Shown here one piece after another: positions 31,482-40,442 of a stretch of 64,000 bases of DNA (within the stretch, counting starts at the first letter, position 1; the number at the start of each line of letters is the position of its first letter). Source of the DNA: Porphyridium purpureum (Eukaryota > Rhodophyta > Bangiophyceae > Porphyridiales > Porphyridiaceae); assembly GCA_008690995.1 (NCBI GenBank), contig VRMN01000001.1, forward strand, positions 682,001 to 746,000. The letters are read 5' to 3'. The notes under the pieces were generated by a model, which was given only the letters and a program-made list of their open reading frames with translations, searched no databases and was not told the DNA's origin. The translations under genes were made by a program, and so were the position numbers.

Positions 31482-33266
31482 TCATCTCAGGAACAATGAG
31501 TACGCAGGATTCTTTGATTCGTCCTCGTAAGGATACCCTAGCGATTGCACAAAGTTCTGGAACTCGTCCCTTTCATGGAGAGGTACGCGTATTCCAACAA
31601 ACACGCGCCCGCGATCAGCGCCGTGATTGCGGTAGTGAAACATGCTGATGCTCCAATCACTCTTCATTCGCAACAAAAAGGTCATGAGCGCGCCAGGACG
31701 CTCGGGAAACTCGAAGCGGTACGCCACTTCGTCGTCCAACTCGTGGCCCTGCACCCGCCCACCTACGAGGTGCCGCAAGTGCAGTTTGGCCATTTCGTCT
31801 TGCGTGAGATCGAGCACACCAAATCCTGCTTCGCGCAACGAGTCGATCTTTTTCGCAATCTGTGCCTTATTTCTGACTGCAAAGGCAACGAACACAACCG
31901 CCTTGTCAGGTCCGCTGTAACGATAATTGAACTCTGTGACGCTGGTCCCCGCGCCCAGCGCGGCTAACATTTCACGGAACGAACCTGGCTTTTCAGGAAT
32001 CGTGACTGCGAGTACTGCCTCGCGACCTTCTCCAATTTCTGCGCGCTCCGAAACATGCCGCAAACGGTCAAAGTTCGTATTTGCGCCGGACGTGACCGCA
32101 ATGTACGCGCCGTCCTCGTCGACGCCACGCTCTTCGGCATAACGCTTGACCGCGGCCACGGCAAGCGCCCCAGAGGGCTCCAGAATGCTGCGTGTGTCTT
32201 CAAAGACGTCTTTCATGGCCGCACAAATTTCGTCGTTCGTCACGCGAATGACTTCATCCACGAGCACCGAGCACAGACGCCACGTCTCCTCGCCGACTTC
32301 AATCACCGCCGTCCCGTCCGCGAATGTGCCCACACTCGCGAGCTTGACACGTTTGCCGGCTTGCATGGATTGGTACAGCGCGTCGGATTCGAATGCTTCT
32401 ACACCAATCACGCGCACGCCGGGCAAGAGCCGCTTGATGACCACGGCCACACCGGCTATCAATCCCCCACCGCCCACAGGTACGAAGACGGCCTTGAGCT
32501 GCTTGTTTTCCAGTTCCCACGCCTTCGACTGACGCACAATCTCCGTGCCTACAGTGCCCTGTCCCGCAATGATGTCTGGATGGTCAAAGGGCGGCACAAA
32601 TAAACGGCCGTCCTTTTCCGACAGTTCCAGCGCGAGCTTCTTCGCAGCGTCAAAATTATCACCATGCAGCACGACTTCGGCCCCGCGGCTCCTCACCGCG
32701 TCCACTTTGATCTGTGGGGTGGCGAGCGGCATGACAATTGTGGCATGAACGCCCAATTTACTGGCGGCCATCGCGACGCCTTGGGCATGATTGCCTGCGG
32801 ACGCCGCGACCACTCCGGCAGCAATGCGAGACTTGGGCACACTCGCCATCATGTTGTAGGCGCCTCGCAGCTTGAACGAAAACACAGGCTGAGTGTCCTC
32901 ACGTTTGAGCAGAACAAGAGCGCCGACCCGGGCCGAGAGCAACGGCGCGGCCTCGAGCGCGGTCTCGATCGCCACGTCATACACCTTGGACGTCAGCACG
33001 CGCTCCAAGTAGTCATTCTTGAGCGGTGTACACGGCACATAGCAATACAGCTCGCCCTCCTGTTGCCGCATCTGCTCCTGCTCCTGCGCCTTCAGTGCAG
33101 CCGCCTCTCCGGTGGCCGTCACGCCCTTTTCGGGCGACTGCACACATCGAACGACCGCACGCCGCCGGTTTGCGCACGCACGCTTCTGCGCGCTTCTGGA
33201 ACCACTCGACCTTTCCATCCATTGCGCCGTGCCGAACACGCCAGGCGCGAACGAAAAGCACAGCAT
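31482..33266 (-). CDS. ILVA: Threonine deaminase (biosynthetic threonine dehydratase), plastid
   Basis: A 594-aa PLP enzyme that converts threonine to 2-oxobutanoate, the first committed step to isoleucine. The catalytic part has the PLP-lysine loop FSFKLRGAYNMM, AASAGNHAQGVA, the phosphate-binding GGGGL loop (PVGGGGLIAG) and TSGANTNFDRLR. Two ACT-like regulatory repeats follow: AVTIPEKPGSFREMLAALG with TEFNYRYSG, and FEFPERPGALMTFLLRM with FHYRNHGADRGRVFVG. These mark the isoleucine-inhibited biosynthetic form. The first ATG is 33266. The next 80 or so residues are rich in A, R, S and Q (a plastid-type presequence) before YCYVPCTPLKNDYLERVL. It is head-to-head with psbO over 653 bp. Confidence 0.93.
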   Translation of the reverse strand: MLCFSFAPGVFGTAQWMERSSGSRSAQKRACANRRRAVVRCVQSPEKGVTATGEAAALKAQEQEQMRQQEGELYCYVPCTPLKNDYLERVLTSKVYDVAIETALEAAPLLSARVGALVLLKREDTQPVFSFKLRGAYNMMASVPKSRIAAGVVAASAGNHAQGVAMAASKLGVHATIVMPLATPQIKVDAVRSRGAEVVLHGDNFDAAKKLALELSEKDGRLFVPPFDHPDIIAGQGTVGTEIVRQSKAWELENKQLKAVFVPVGGGGLIAGVAVVIKRLLPGVRVIGVEAFESDALYQSMQAGKRVKLASVGTFADGTAVIEVGEETWRLCSVLVDEVIRVTNDEICAAMKDVFEDTRSILEPSGALAVAAVKRYAEERGVDEDGAYIAVTSGANTNFDRLRHVSERAEIGEGREAVLAVTIPEKPGSFREMLAALGAGTSVTEFNYRYSGPDKAVVFVAFAVRNKAQIAKKIDSLREAGFGVLDLTQDEMAKLHLRHLVGGRVQGHELDDEVAYRFEFPERPGALMTFLLRMKSDWSISMFHYRNHGADRGRVFVGIRVPLHERDEFQNFVQSLGYPYEDESKNPAYSLFLR

Positions 33267-33919
33267 GATCGAGCCGCTCTTCTCACTCACACTCCTCCAC
33301 TCCCACACCACTTCCGACCTCCCCCACCACTCCTCCACACAAAAACCCCCCCAACTCGCCGCGCACAACCCATCGCACGCAGTGTACTCACAGTACAGCC
33401 CATTCACTGCTGTACCCCGGGGAAAGCTCAAAGTACAGTTAGTCGAAGAGGTTCAGTGTGCGGTTCAGTATGAAGTACAGTATATGGTTCAGTTCTATCA
33501 GTGTACTCTTTCGTTTTTTGTCGCAGGGTACGGAGCGGCATGGTGGAGCGGTGCGAGCGCCAAGCGGGAGGTTGAACTTTTGGGTGTTTTATGCATGACA
33601 AACAGCGCTGGATTAGTAGGACTTGCGCTCGTGAAATCTGCAGCAGAGATCATATCCGCGCGCGTCTAGTAAAAAACGCGCTTGTTTGTATGGAGCGTCC
33701 CGCCCGCCCCGCGCTGGTGAGAAAACGGAGGCGAGAGTCAATAGAACGAGGTTAGCGCGTTATTATTGAAATAGAGGGAGGAGGGAAGAGCGCGTTAGGG
33801 GTGGGGGGAAAGAAGGAGGGGAGCATCGTCGCGGGGAGGAGGCAATTGGGTGTGTCGGTCAGTCTCGAAGAAGGGGTGGGGACTTGAGAGAGATTAGGGG
33901 ATAGGGACGAAAAGCAAAC
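33267..33919. promoter_or_regulatory. Divergent promoter of threonine deaminase and psbO
   Basis: 653 bp between divergent starts. The left half carries several GTACAG-type motifs; the right half (33690-33900) is GC-rich with purine runs (GGAGGAGGGAAG and similar). An open frame at 33112-33669 crosses the region but has no domain and starts inside the deaminase gene. Confidence 0.5.
33433..33481. promoter_or_regulatory. Cluster of GTACAGT motifs
   Basis: GTACAGT occurs at 33433 and 33475, with near matches (GTGTACT, GTTCAGT, CAGTACAG) on either side from about 33378 to 33508. It lies 167-209 bp upstream of the threonine deaminase ATG. Confidence 0.4.
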
Positions 33920-34906
33920 ATGGCCTTTGTTGGAGGATTCGCGGGCGTGAGCCGCGCGTCGGTCGCGCGCAAGGAGGTCAGCGTGCAGATGGGGCTCGGC
34001 GAGCAGGTGGCGCAGCGCGCGCGCGCCGACCTGGCCAAGGTCATGGAGGTTGTGGGAAAGGACTCGAAGGCTAAGAGCGCACTTGCCGCGCTGGCGGTCA
34101 GCGCGGCCGTCATGGGCACCCAGATGACCCCCGTGCAGGCATTCACAGAGGAGGACTTCCGACAGCTGTCCTACGAGCAGGTCAAGGGAACCGGCCTGGC
34201 CAACAGGTGCCCGGAGGTGGACGGCACCAAGGGATCCATCAAGATCGAGAAGGGAAAGAAGTACAAGATCGTCGACATGTGCATCGAACCAAAGAGCTTC
34301 CAGGTTGAGGACGAGGTCGGCAAGGGCAAGCAGGCGCGCAAGGAGTTTGTCGACACCAAGCTCATGACGCGTGCGACTTACACGCTGACCGGCATTGAGG
34401 GTCCGCTCACCGTGAACGCCAACGGTGACTTGGAGTTCCAGGAGAAGGACGGCATCGACTATGCCGCAACCACGGTGCAGCTGCCGGGAGGCGAGCGCGT
34501 GCCGTTCCTGTTCACGGTCAAGGAGCTCGTGGCGACGGCCAAGGGCGACTCGATTGGCTCAGGAACCGAGTTTGGCGGCGAGTTCACAGTGCCTTCGTAC
34601 CGAACGGGTCTGTTCCTGGACCCCAAGGGCCGTGGCGGTGTGACGGGCTACGACATGGCCGTTGCGCTGCCGGGCATGATGGCTGACGGTGCCGAAGGAC
34701 AGGACGAGCTGTTCAAGGAGACGAACAAGGTGTTCCAGGTGACGAAGGGCGAGATCGAGATGGGCGTGCAAAAGGTGGACCCCTCCACGAACGAGATTGC
34801 CGGCGTGTTTGTGTCGGAGCAGCTGACCGACACGGACATGGGTGCCAAGGCGCCGAAGAACATCCTGCTCAAGGGTGTGTTCTACGCTCGCATTGTTGAG
34901 GAATGA
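33920..34906 (+). CDS. PSBO: Photosystem II oxygen-evolving complex protein PsbO
   Basis: The 33-kDa manganese-stabilising extrinsic subunit of photosystem II (328 aa). The presequence is bipartite: a stromal part starting MAFVGGFAGVSRASVARK, then a hydrophobic lumen signal (SALAALAVSAAVMG) ending in VQA, with cleavage expected before FTEEDF at about residue 75. The mature part has the PsbO signatures TYEQ-like SYEQVKGTGLANRCP, a Cys pair (RCP and DMCIEP), PLTVNANGDLEFQEKDGIDYAATTVQLPGGERVPFLFTVKEL (families of short motifs: FQEKDGIDYAATTV and LPGGERVPFLFTVK) and SYRTGLFLDPKGRG. The ATG context is strong (AAACATGG). High GC at third positions suggests high expression. Confidence 0.98.
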   Translation: MAFVGGFAGVSRASVARKEVSVQMGLGEQVAQRARADLAKVMEVVGKDSKAKSALAALAVSAAVMGTQMTPVQAFTEEDFRQLSYEQVKGTGLANRCPEVDGTKGSIKIEKGKKYKIVDMCIEPKSFQVEDEVGKGKQARKEFVDTKLMTRATYTLTGIEGPLTVNANGDLEFQEKDGIDYAATTVQLPGGERVPFLFTVKELVATAKGDSIGSGTEFGGEFTVPSYRTGLFLDPKGRGGVTGYDMAVALPGMMADGAEGQDELFKETNKVFQVTKGEIEMGVQKVDPSTNEIAGVFVSEQLTDTDMGAKAPKNILLKGVFYARIVEE

Positions 34907-35288
34907 TATTGTGCGAGCTGAAGCGCATTTCCCCCCCTGAAGCAGCGACATCGAGTAACAGCTTGTGTAAGTTTGACATGCATTCCCCCCGCCTGACCCA
35001 AAGCTTTCGGCAGTAAACACCTCGAGTGTGCATAAACCGCCGCCGCACCCGGCATCTCGGCCAAGTCGTCACCCGCACTTTATGCGCCAGAGCTCCGCGC
35101 TGAACCTGCTTGCCACGCGTCGCATGGCAGCTGTACCTCCAGACCCTCTCTGCGTTCGCCCCCGGCGGGCCTGCACGAATGGATCGACGCGCCAGGTTGG
35201 CCAGGAAACGCGAAAGCGCGGCAGCAGATATCTTCTGCGTGACAAAAGGGGTGACTTGGTCGCGGTTGATTGCGTCGCAGCCGTCGAA
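34907..35288. other. Spacer between psbO and RsfS
   Basis: 382 bp. The frame of the RsfS gene is open leftward to a GTG at 35028 with other in-frame ATGs at 35082 and 35124, so part could be 5' coding sequence. Two CCCCCC-containing purine/pyrimidine stretches lie near 34930 and 34985. Confidence 0.4.
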
Positions 35289-36023
35289 ATGGAGCACGCG
35301 TTCGTGGGAGTCGCGCCTCGCGCTGGAGCGAGAGCGCAAGACGCCGTTGCCGCGGCAGCAATGTGTCGCCGCGGCGCGCGCGCGGTGGCGCCGCGTGGCC
35401 GCCTCGCCAGAAACGTCAAGGCGCTCCGGCACCGTCGAGCACAGGCCAATAGCATGACTGTGGTGTCGTGCTCGGACGAGGAGTGGGCCCCAGTCCAGAG
35501 CAGCAACCCGCTAGAAGATGAGCGCGTCGGGCTCACCGACGTTTCGGAAGAGGACGACGCCGATATCCTCAAGTTTGCCATTGCGTGCGCGAAAGCAGGG
35601 GACGAGCGCAAGGCGAGCGATATTGTTGCCATGCGGGTGTCGCATCTTACCGTTATCACTTCGTTCTTTGTGTTCATGAGCGCAAATAGTCCGCCACAGC
35701 TGCGCGCCATCGCCAACAATGTCGAGGGCTGTTTGGCAAAGGAGTTCAAGCTCAATCCGCGCCGCGTGTCCGGGACGCATGAAAGCGGTTGGATGCTTCT
35801 TGACTACGGTGACCTCATGGTGCACGTCTTTGACCGCGAAAGCCGCAAGTTCTACGACGTGGAGAGCCGCTGGGCGGCTGGCGAGCGAATCGATCTCTCT
35901 GAGCATTTGCTTCCAGGCAGCACCCTGCCCTTCAGTTCCAGTGCCCGTTCGATGCCGCTGAGGGATGAGAGTAAGCCAGAAGACTGGGAACGCGCGTCTC
36001 CACTCGATCAGGATTGGTTGTGA
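35289..36023 (+). CDS. Ribosomal silencing factor RsfS (Iojap family), plastid
   Basis: A 244-aa protein of the RsfS/Iojap family, which binds uL14 on the large subunit and blocks subunit joining when nutrients are short. The domain covers about residues 95-210: DILKFAIACAKAGDERKASDIVAMRV, VITSFFVFMSANSPPQLRAIA, and the signature WMLLDYGDLMVHVFDRESRKFYDVE (as LLDYGDLMVHVFDRESRKFY). I chose the ATG at 35289 because it gives MEHAFVGVAPRAG, which carries the AFVG motif of plastid presequences in this window. ATGs at 35082 or 35124 would add up to 69 residues. The Ala/Arg-rich leader and bacterial type of protein argue for the plastid. Confidence 0.85.
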   Translation: MEHAFVGVAPRAGARAQDAVAAAAMCRRGARAVAPRGRLARNVKALRHRRAQANSMTVVSCSDEEWAPVQSSNPLEDERVGLTDVSEEDDADILKFAIACAKAGDERKASDIVAMRVSHLTVITSFFVFMSANSPPQLRAIANNVEGCLAKEFKLNPRRVSGTHESGWMLLDYGDLMVHVFDRESRKFYDVESRWAAGERIDLSEHLLPGSTLPFSSSARSMPLRDESKPEDWERASPLDQDWL

Positions 36024-36257
36024 TTGCAATGAGGAGAAATATTTATTTCCGTGAGAGATATTCCGGGCTTGCTTTGCTTTGTTTTTCATTGTTCTGTTCC
36101 TCCTTTCTTTCGGTTTTTTTTTCTTTTTTTCTTTTTTCTTTCTTCTTTATAAAAGAACCCTCCTTACATTTGCACGACGCCAGGTGGCTTTCCAGGAGAT
36201 CAACAGATGTCCGCTTCGTCGTGGTGAAAACAAATGGGTCAGGAAAACGCCGCAGCA

Positions 36258-37034
36258 TTACGCCCAGCCAAGAAGCTTCCCGACGATGTCCATGCCTGTC
36301 TTGGCCTGCCAAGCAAACAACCCGATCACAAACACGCCCGCCGCCAAGTGAGCGTCGCGCGCAGGCTTGCTGCTCTTTTGCATGGCAGGAACAAGCGATG
36401 CCATGAAGGTCATCGTGGCGACGAGGCCCAATCCTGCGTACAGATGCGGGCCAGGGAAGAGCTTGCCCGCTCGTGAAAAGGTGTTGGCCATACCTTCAAA
36501 CGTGACGAGAGTCACGACCGCCATGAGCGACGAGGACATGGCGAAGTGCTTCTGGCCCGGCTTTTCCTTGGCGAGCTCCTTCTTCTTCTCAGCATCGTCG
36601 GTGGTCTTGAGCTCGCGCACCTGCCAACCCAAGTATCCCGTGTAAGCGCACGTGCCGAACAGAATCCACATGGTGATGGGGTGGACGAGCGAGGCCGGCT
36701 TGGTCTTCATCAGCTCAGTGAGTCCATCTGCGGCGTTGGCCGCGTCCGGCGCGCCCACCATGACCAAGGCGAGCGCGAGCGCGGCCGCCGTGACCATGGT
36801 CTGGTCAAACTCCTGCGCGTGTGCCAGATCCTGCTGCACAGACGGCTCTTCGCGCGCCTGCACGAGCGCGTGCTTTGACGCCTCGCTGTCCTCCCGATCC
36901 ACGCTGCAGCAAATCCGAGCTCGCGAGGAGGTCGCTGCGGGCACGGCCGACGCGGCCCGCTTCTGCACCTTCAAGCCGGTGCCGGCCGTCGCGGCCGCGG
37001 GAAGCGCATTGATTCCATACACAAACGCCGCCAT
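36258..37034 (-). CDS. DUF4079 membrane protein, plastid thylakoid
   Basis: A 258-aa protein of the DUF4079 family found in cyanobacteria, algae and plants, of unknown biochemical role. After a presequence beginning MAAFVYGINALPAAAT and an Ala-rich hydrophobic stretch (VTAAALALALVMVG ending ANAA), four membrane segments follow: HPITMWILFGTCAYTGYLGW, SSLMAVVTLVTFEGMAN, LYAGLGLVATMTFMASLV and HLAAGVFVIGLFAW. The conserved histidines HPITMW, PGPHLYAG and DAHLAAG are placed like haem or metal ligands of small membrane cytochromes; that role is speculative. The start is the ATG at 37034; the frame is open further upstream without a better ATG. A GTACAGT motif lies 173 bp upstream at 37207. Confidence 0.82.
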   Translation of the reverse strand: MAAFVYGINALPAAATAGTGLKVQKRAASAVPAATSSRARICCSVDREDSEASKHALVQAREEPSVQQDLAHAQEFDQTMVTAAALALALVMVGAPDAANAADGLTELMKTKPASLVHPITMWILFGTCAYTGYLGWQVRELKTTDDAEKKKELAKEKPGQKHFAMSSSLMAVVTLVTFEGMANTFSRAGKLFPGPHLYAGLGLVATMTFMASLVPAMQKSSKPARDAHLAAGVFVIGLFAWQAKTGMDIVGKLLGWA

Positions 37035-37325
37035 GATGAAGTCTACCACTGCTGAAGCACCGAACCAATAGCTATGACCGTTCCGCACACCCACCACTTC
37101 ACGTCTGTACCGCTACTAGGACAACGGTCTCGTGTGCGACTCTTCCCATGTTCGTTTATGCCTTCACGTGGAAATGCCTCCAGCTGTGAATCACATTTGG
37201 GGCGAGGTACAGTTGCGCCTCTAATGATAACTGAACCCTACTGGAATGAGATCTCCCGTTCTTCTTTAGCACAGGCGGAATGGAGCAACTATCGACACTT
37301 GCGTTTCGCGCTGGGTGCAACTCGT

Positions 37326-39599
37326 TCACGTCGGCTCATTTTGCTGCTGTTGCTGCCGACGCAGCTGCGCCTGTTTGGGATTGCGCGCTGTGTAATGGGT
37401 ATGCAGCAGTTCGTGAGACTTGTGGCCCAACGGTTTGCCCAGAAAGTCGTCGTACAGCTGAAGGATCTCCGAGTTCTCGTGGCTCGTGCGCAGCGGAAGA
37501 TCCGCGTCGCCCTTGTACACGGCCGCAAACCGTTTTTGCAGAAGCTCCGTGTCCACTGCATCCTTCGGGTTGCCTGCACCTCCAATGCATCCTCCCCGGC
37601 ACGCCATCATCTCGACAAAGTGGTAAGGCGGAGCCGTCCCGGCCCGGATTTTGTCCACCAGCTCGCGCAGATTCGAGCCTTGGTGCGCAATGGCTACCTG
37701 CAGCGCGGTACCGTGTAGGTCTACCGTCGCTTCGCGGATCCCGTTCAAACCGCGCACCTCTTCGAAATTGAGGCGCGGCATGCTCCCTCCGCCAGGCGGC
37801 GCAGTCACCGCGTACGCAGTGCGCAGCGCGGCCTCCATCACACCACCGGTTGTTCCGAACAGCAGCGCCGCACCGCTCGACTTGCCCAGCGGTGAGTCAT
37901 ATTTCGAATCTGGCAATGTCTGGAAACTGATCTTCGGACGGTGCATCTTGATGAGTCGTGCCAGCTCGCGTGTCGTCAATACGTAGTCGACGTCACGTCC
38001 TCCGGCTTCTGTCCTGAAATTCTCGCGACTGGCTTCGTCCTTTTTCGCCACGCATGGCATGATACTTACTACTTTCACCTCGCTCGGATGTCGCCCAATC
38101 TTTTGCGCAAAGTACGACTTTGCGATGCTGCCGAACATTTGCTGGGGGCTTTTGCAGCTGCTTACGTGTGGAATGAGGTCTGGGTACACCTTCTCGACCA
38201 TGTTGATCCAGCCTGGACAGCAACTTGTAAACATGGGGAACGGTCCGCCGTTCGCGATGCGCTGCAGCAGCTCATTGCCTTCTTCGAGAATGGTCAGGTC
38301 AGCGGTGAAATTAGTATCAAACACATAGTCAAAGCCCAGCATTTTCAGCACGGTCACCAGCTGACCCGGCGTCGTTGCGCCCGGTGGAAGGCCAAACGCT
38401 TCTGAAATTGTTATTCTCACAGCCGGGGCCGTCTGCACGACCGAGACATACTTGCGAAGGTCATTTAGCTTCTTCTCCAGCGCATCGTCCTCGCCAAACT
38501 GAACTGGCCCGGCAGACACGGTATTCTTCGTACTCTGGCTCACTTCCTCCTGGGGTGGCACGAGCTCCTGTTCCTCGAGACGTGCATAGTCGATATTATT
38601 CTCCAGAAGATCTTGTACATCCTGCAAGGCGTCCTTTTCGGTGATCGCTGCCACTGGGCAGCTCGCCACACACGCGCCACACGAAATGCACTCTGTTTCC
38701 TTCATATCCAGGTTGTATACGGGCGCTACAACTTCCTCATTGCCGCGCGCTACGACGCCCAGAATGTCCATGCCTTGGAGCTCTGAGCACGCGCGCACGC
38801 AGCGCAAACACAAAACGCACATCTCAAAGTCGAGGTCAAGGGCCGGTGATGTGCGATCATTCGCATGCGCACGTCCGTCCTTCTCCAGGGACGGCTTTAC
38901 GCGTGGCTTGACAAATGGCGGGGGCGGCACGTCGTACCGGCCGACCAGATCTTGGAACTCGCACTGGCCGTTTGCTGCGCACGTCTGGCACCGGTCTGGA
39001 TGCCGGTAGCGCTGCATCGCGATCTGGGAGCGCACGTGGTCCTTGAGTTCTGGCGTATTTGTTAGCACGACCATCCCCTCCGCCGCAGGAGTCGCGCACG
39101 ACGCGACCTTCTTGCCGCGCGATGGGTTGTTTCTCAAAATGTCCACCAGACACAGCCTGCACGTTCCGGCAGGCTCAAGGTTTGGGTGGTAGCATAGCGC
39201 GGGCACGTACACGCCTGCTTTGCGCGCCGCCTCGAGAACCGAAGCCCCTTCAGGCACCTCGACCGAGCGCCCATTGATCATTAATCTCACCATTTTCACC
39301 GCGTGCTGTGCGTGCAGCGCTTGCGCGGCCGCTGTGGAGGTCGCCACATTGGGCACCCAGTCCCACGGCCGCCGATGCTGCGCGAGTGTCAGTTCACTGA
39401 ATGGCTTCGAACTGCCCAACCATGACGTCCTGCCACCTCGCGCCGTCGACGAAGTCATGCGGAGCTGCGTGACGCGCGACACGATAGCCGTCGTGCCCAT
39501 GGCCATCATCGACACCGCACACGAGTGCAGCACGGCTGGCACTTGCGCGTGCAGCATCCATGGCGCCAGCACACTGCTGCCGATCTGCAATGCCTGCAT
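37326..39599 (-). CDS. HYDA: [FeFe]-hydrogenase with complete N-terminal iron-sulfur relay
   Basis: A 757-aa enzyme for reversible H2 formation or uptake. About 102 residues of Ala/Ser/Arg-rich leader precede a [2Fe-2S] ferredoxin domain (C136, C147, C150, C168), a His-Cys cluster domain (HPDRCQTCAANGQC, H200-C213) and two [4Fe-4S] motifs (CVLCLRCVRAC 261-271, CISCGACVASC 304-314). The H-cluster domain has all three signatures intact: TSCCPGW (458-464, including the proton-transfer Cys), MPCVAKKDE (514-522) and EMMACRGGCIGGAG (663-676). The small-subunit tail GKPLGHKSHELLHTHY is also present. This is the M3-type layout of clostridial and hydrogenosomal enzymes; most green-algal hydrogenases lack the relay. 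No intron or broken motif is seen. The leader suggests an organelle, but it lacks the AFV plastid motif. Confidence 0.95.
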   Translation of the reverse strand: MQALQIGSSVLAPWMLHAQVPAVLHSCAVSMMAMGTTAIVSRVTQLRMTSSTARGGRTSWLGSSKPFSELTLAQHRRPWDWVPNVATSTAAAQALHAQHAVKMVRLMINGRSVEVPEGASVLEAARKAGVYVPALCYHPNLEPAGTCRLCLVDILRNNPSRGKKVASCATPAAEGMVVLTNTPELKDHVRSQIAMQRYRHPDRCQTCAANGQCEFQDLVGRYDVPPPPFVKPRVKPSLEKDGRAHANDRTSPALDLDFEMCVLCLRCVRACSELQGMDILGVVARGNEEVVAPVYNLDMKETECISCGACVASCPVAAITEKDALQDVQDLLENNIDYARLEEQELVPPQEEVSQSTKNTVSAGPVQFGEDDALEKKLNDLRKYVSVVQTAPAVRITISEAFGLPPGATTPGQLVTVLKMLGFDYVFDTNFTADLTILEEGNELLQRIANGGPFPMFTSCCPGWINMVEKVYPDLIPHVSSCKSPQQMFGSIAKSYFAQKIGRHPSEVKVVSIMPCVAKKDEASRENFRTEAGGRDVDYVLTTRELARLIKMHRPKISFQTLPDSKYDSPLGKSSGAALLFGTTGGVMEAALRTAYAVTAPPGGGSMPRLNFEEVRGLNGIREATVDLHGTALQVAIAHQGSNLRELVDKIRAGTAPPYHFVEMMACRGGCIGGAGNPKDAVDTELLQKRFAAVYKGDADLPLRTSHENSEILQLYDDFLGKPLGHKSHELLHTHYTARNPKQAQLRRQQQQQNEPT

Positions 39600-40185
39600 G
39601 GTCGTCTCTTTCTCTCCTTCTGTGTGTCTCTACGCCAATTCCCCTCGTTTGTCTCCTTCTTTGCCTCTCGCCGCACGGAACGGCTTGCCTCTTCTCCCGT
39701 CCTAGTGACTCGTCGTTATGCGCCCTTGAGCCGTCAATCCATATCGTGCACGCAGACGCTCTCTTTGAATCCTCATGTGCGTTGCCAGTACAAACTACCG
39801 CTCTTTTCTGTCGGCTGGCACATCCAGCCACCGCGCTTTTATACCGCGCGCACCATCACCGCAAGCGTGCGCGCGCGCGCGCGCATGCCCGTTCCACATG
39901 CAAACTCAGCCCTACGCATTGCCTCTGGCGCTGACAAATCCCATGCCGATTCACTCGCCTCCCGCAACACACACACACACACTCTCTCTCTCTCTCTCTC
40001 TTTTGGCACCAACGTCTCTCCTATCGTACTAGTAAACCAGCTATGCGTTGTCATCATTATGCCTTTCCCTCTTACACTTTACGTACAGATTCACAACAAC
40101 CAACAAAATGCACTCAACTTGCAAGCGCTCATCCACCAACTGTACTCACACAGAACACAATCCACCCCCGTTTTTTCATCTTTTA
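39600..40185. other. Spacer upstream of the hydrogenase gene
   Basis: 586 bp between the hydrogenase start and the Tc1 transposon. It holds a (CA)n(CT)n tract, a GCGCGCGCGCGCGC run near 39867-39883 and an ACTGTAC motif at 40139. The hydrogenase promoter must lie here. Open frames crossing it are without domains. Confidence 0.45.
39967..40001 (+). repeat. (CA)n(CT)n compound microsatellite
   Basis: A run of CA repeats passing directly into CT repeats, about 35 bp. Confidence 0.93.
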
Positions 40186-40187
40186 TA

Positions 40188-40215
40188 CAGTCCTGGCCAA
40201 GATGTTTGCAACACC
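40188..40215 (+). repeat. Left terminal inverted repeat of the Tc1 element
   Basis: 28 bp, starting CAGTCCTGG and ending GCAACACC; identical in inverted orientation to 41703-41730. Confidence 0.95.
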
Positions 40216-40442
40216 CTCATAAAAAGAGAAATTCGTGTAAAAGTGAAGAATCTTGATAGACAAGGGTATGTTTTGAGCACGCCAATCGATCGCACGTCCC
40301 AAGAAACACTGGGGAGCGTCCAACGGGAGGAAAAGGCAAGGAAAGAGCACATGGGCAATGGAGACACCGAAAAGGGGTATTGGCGAGAGGCGCAAGTTTT
40401 GGAACGTAAGAAAGAAACACGAAGATCAAGAAGGATGAGACT

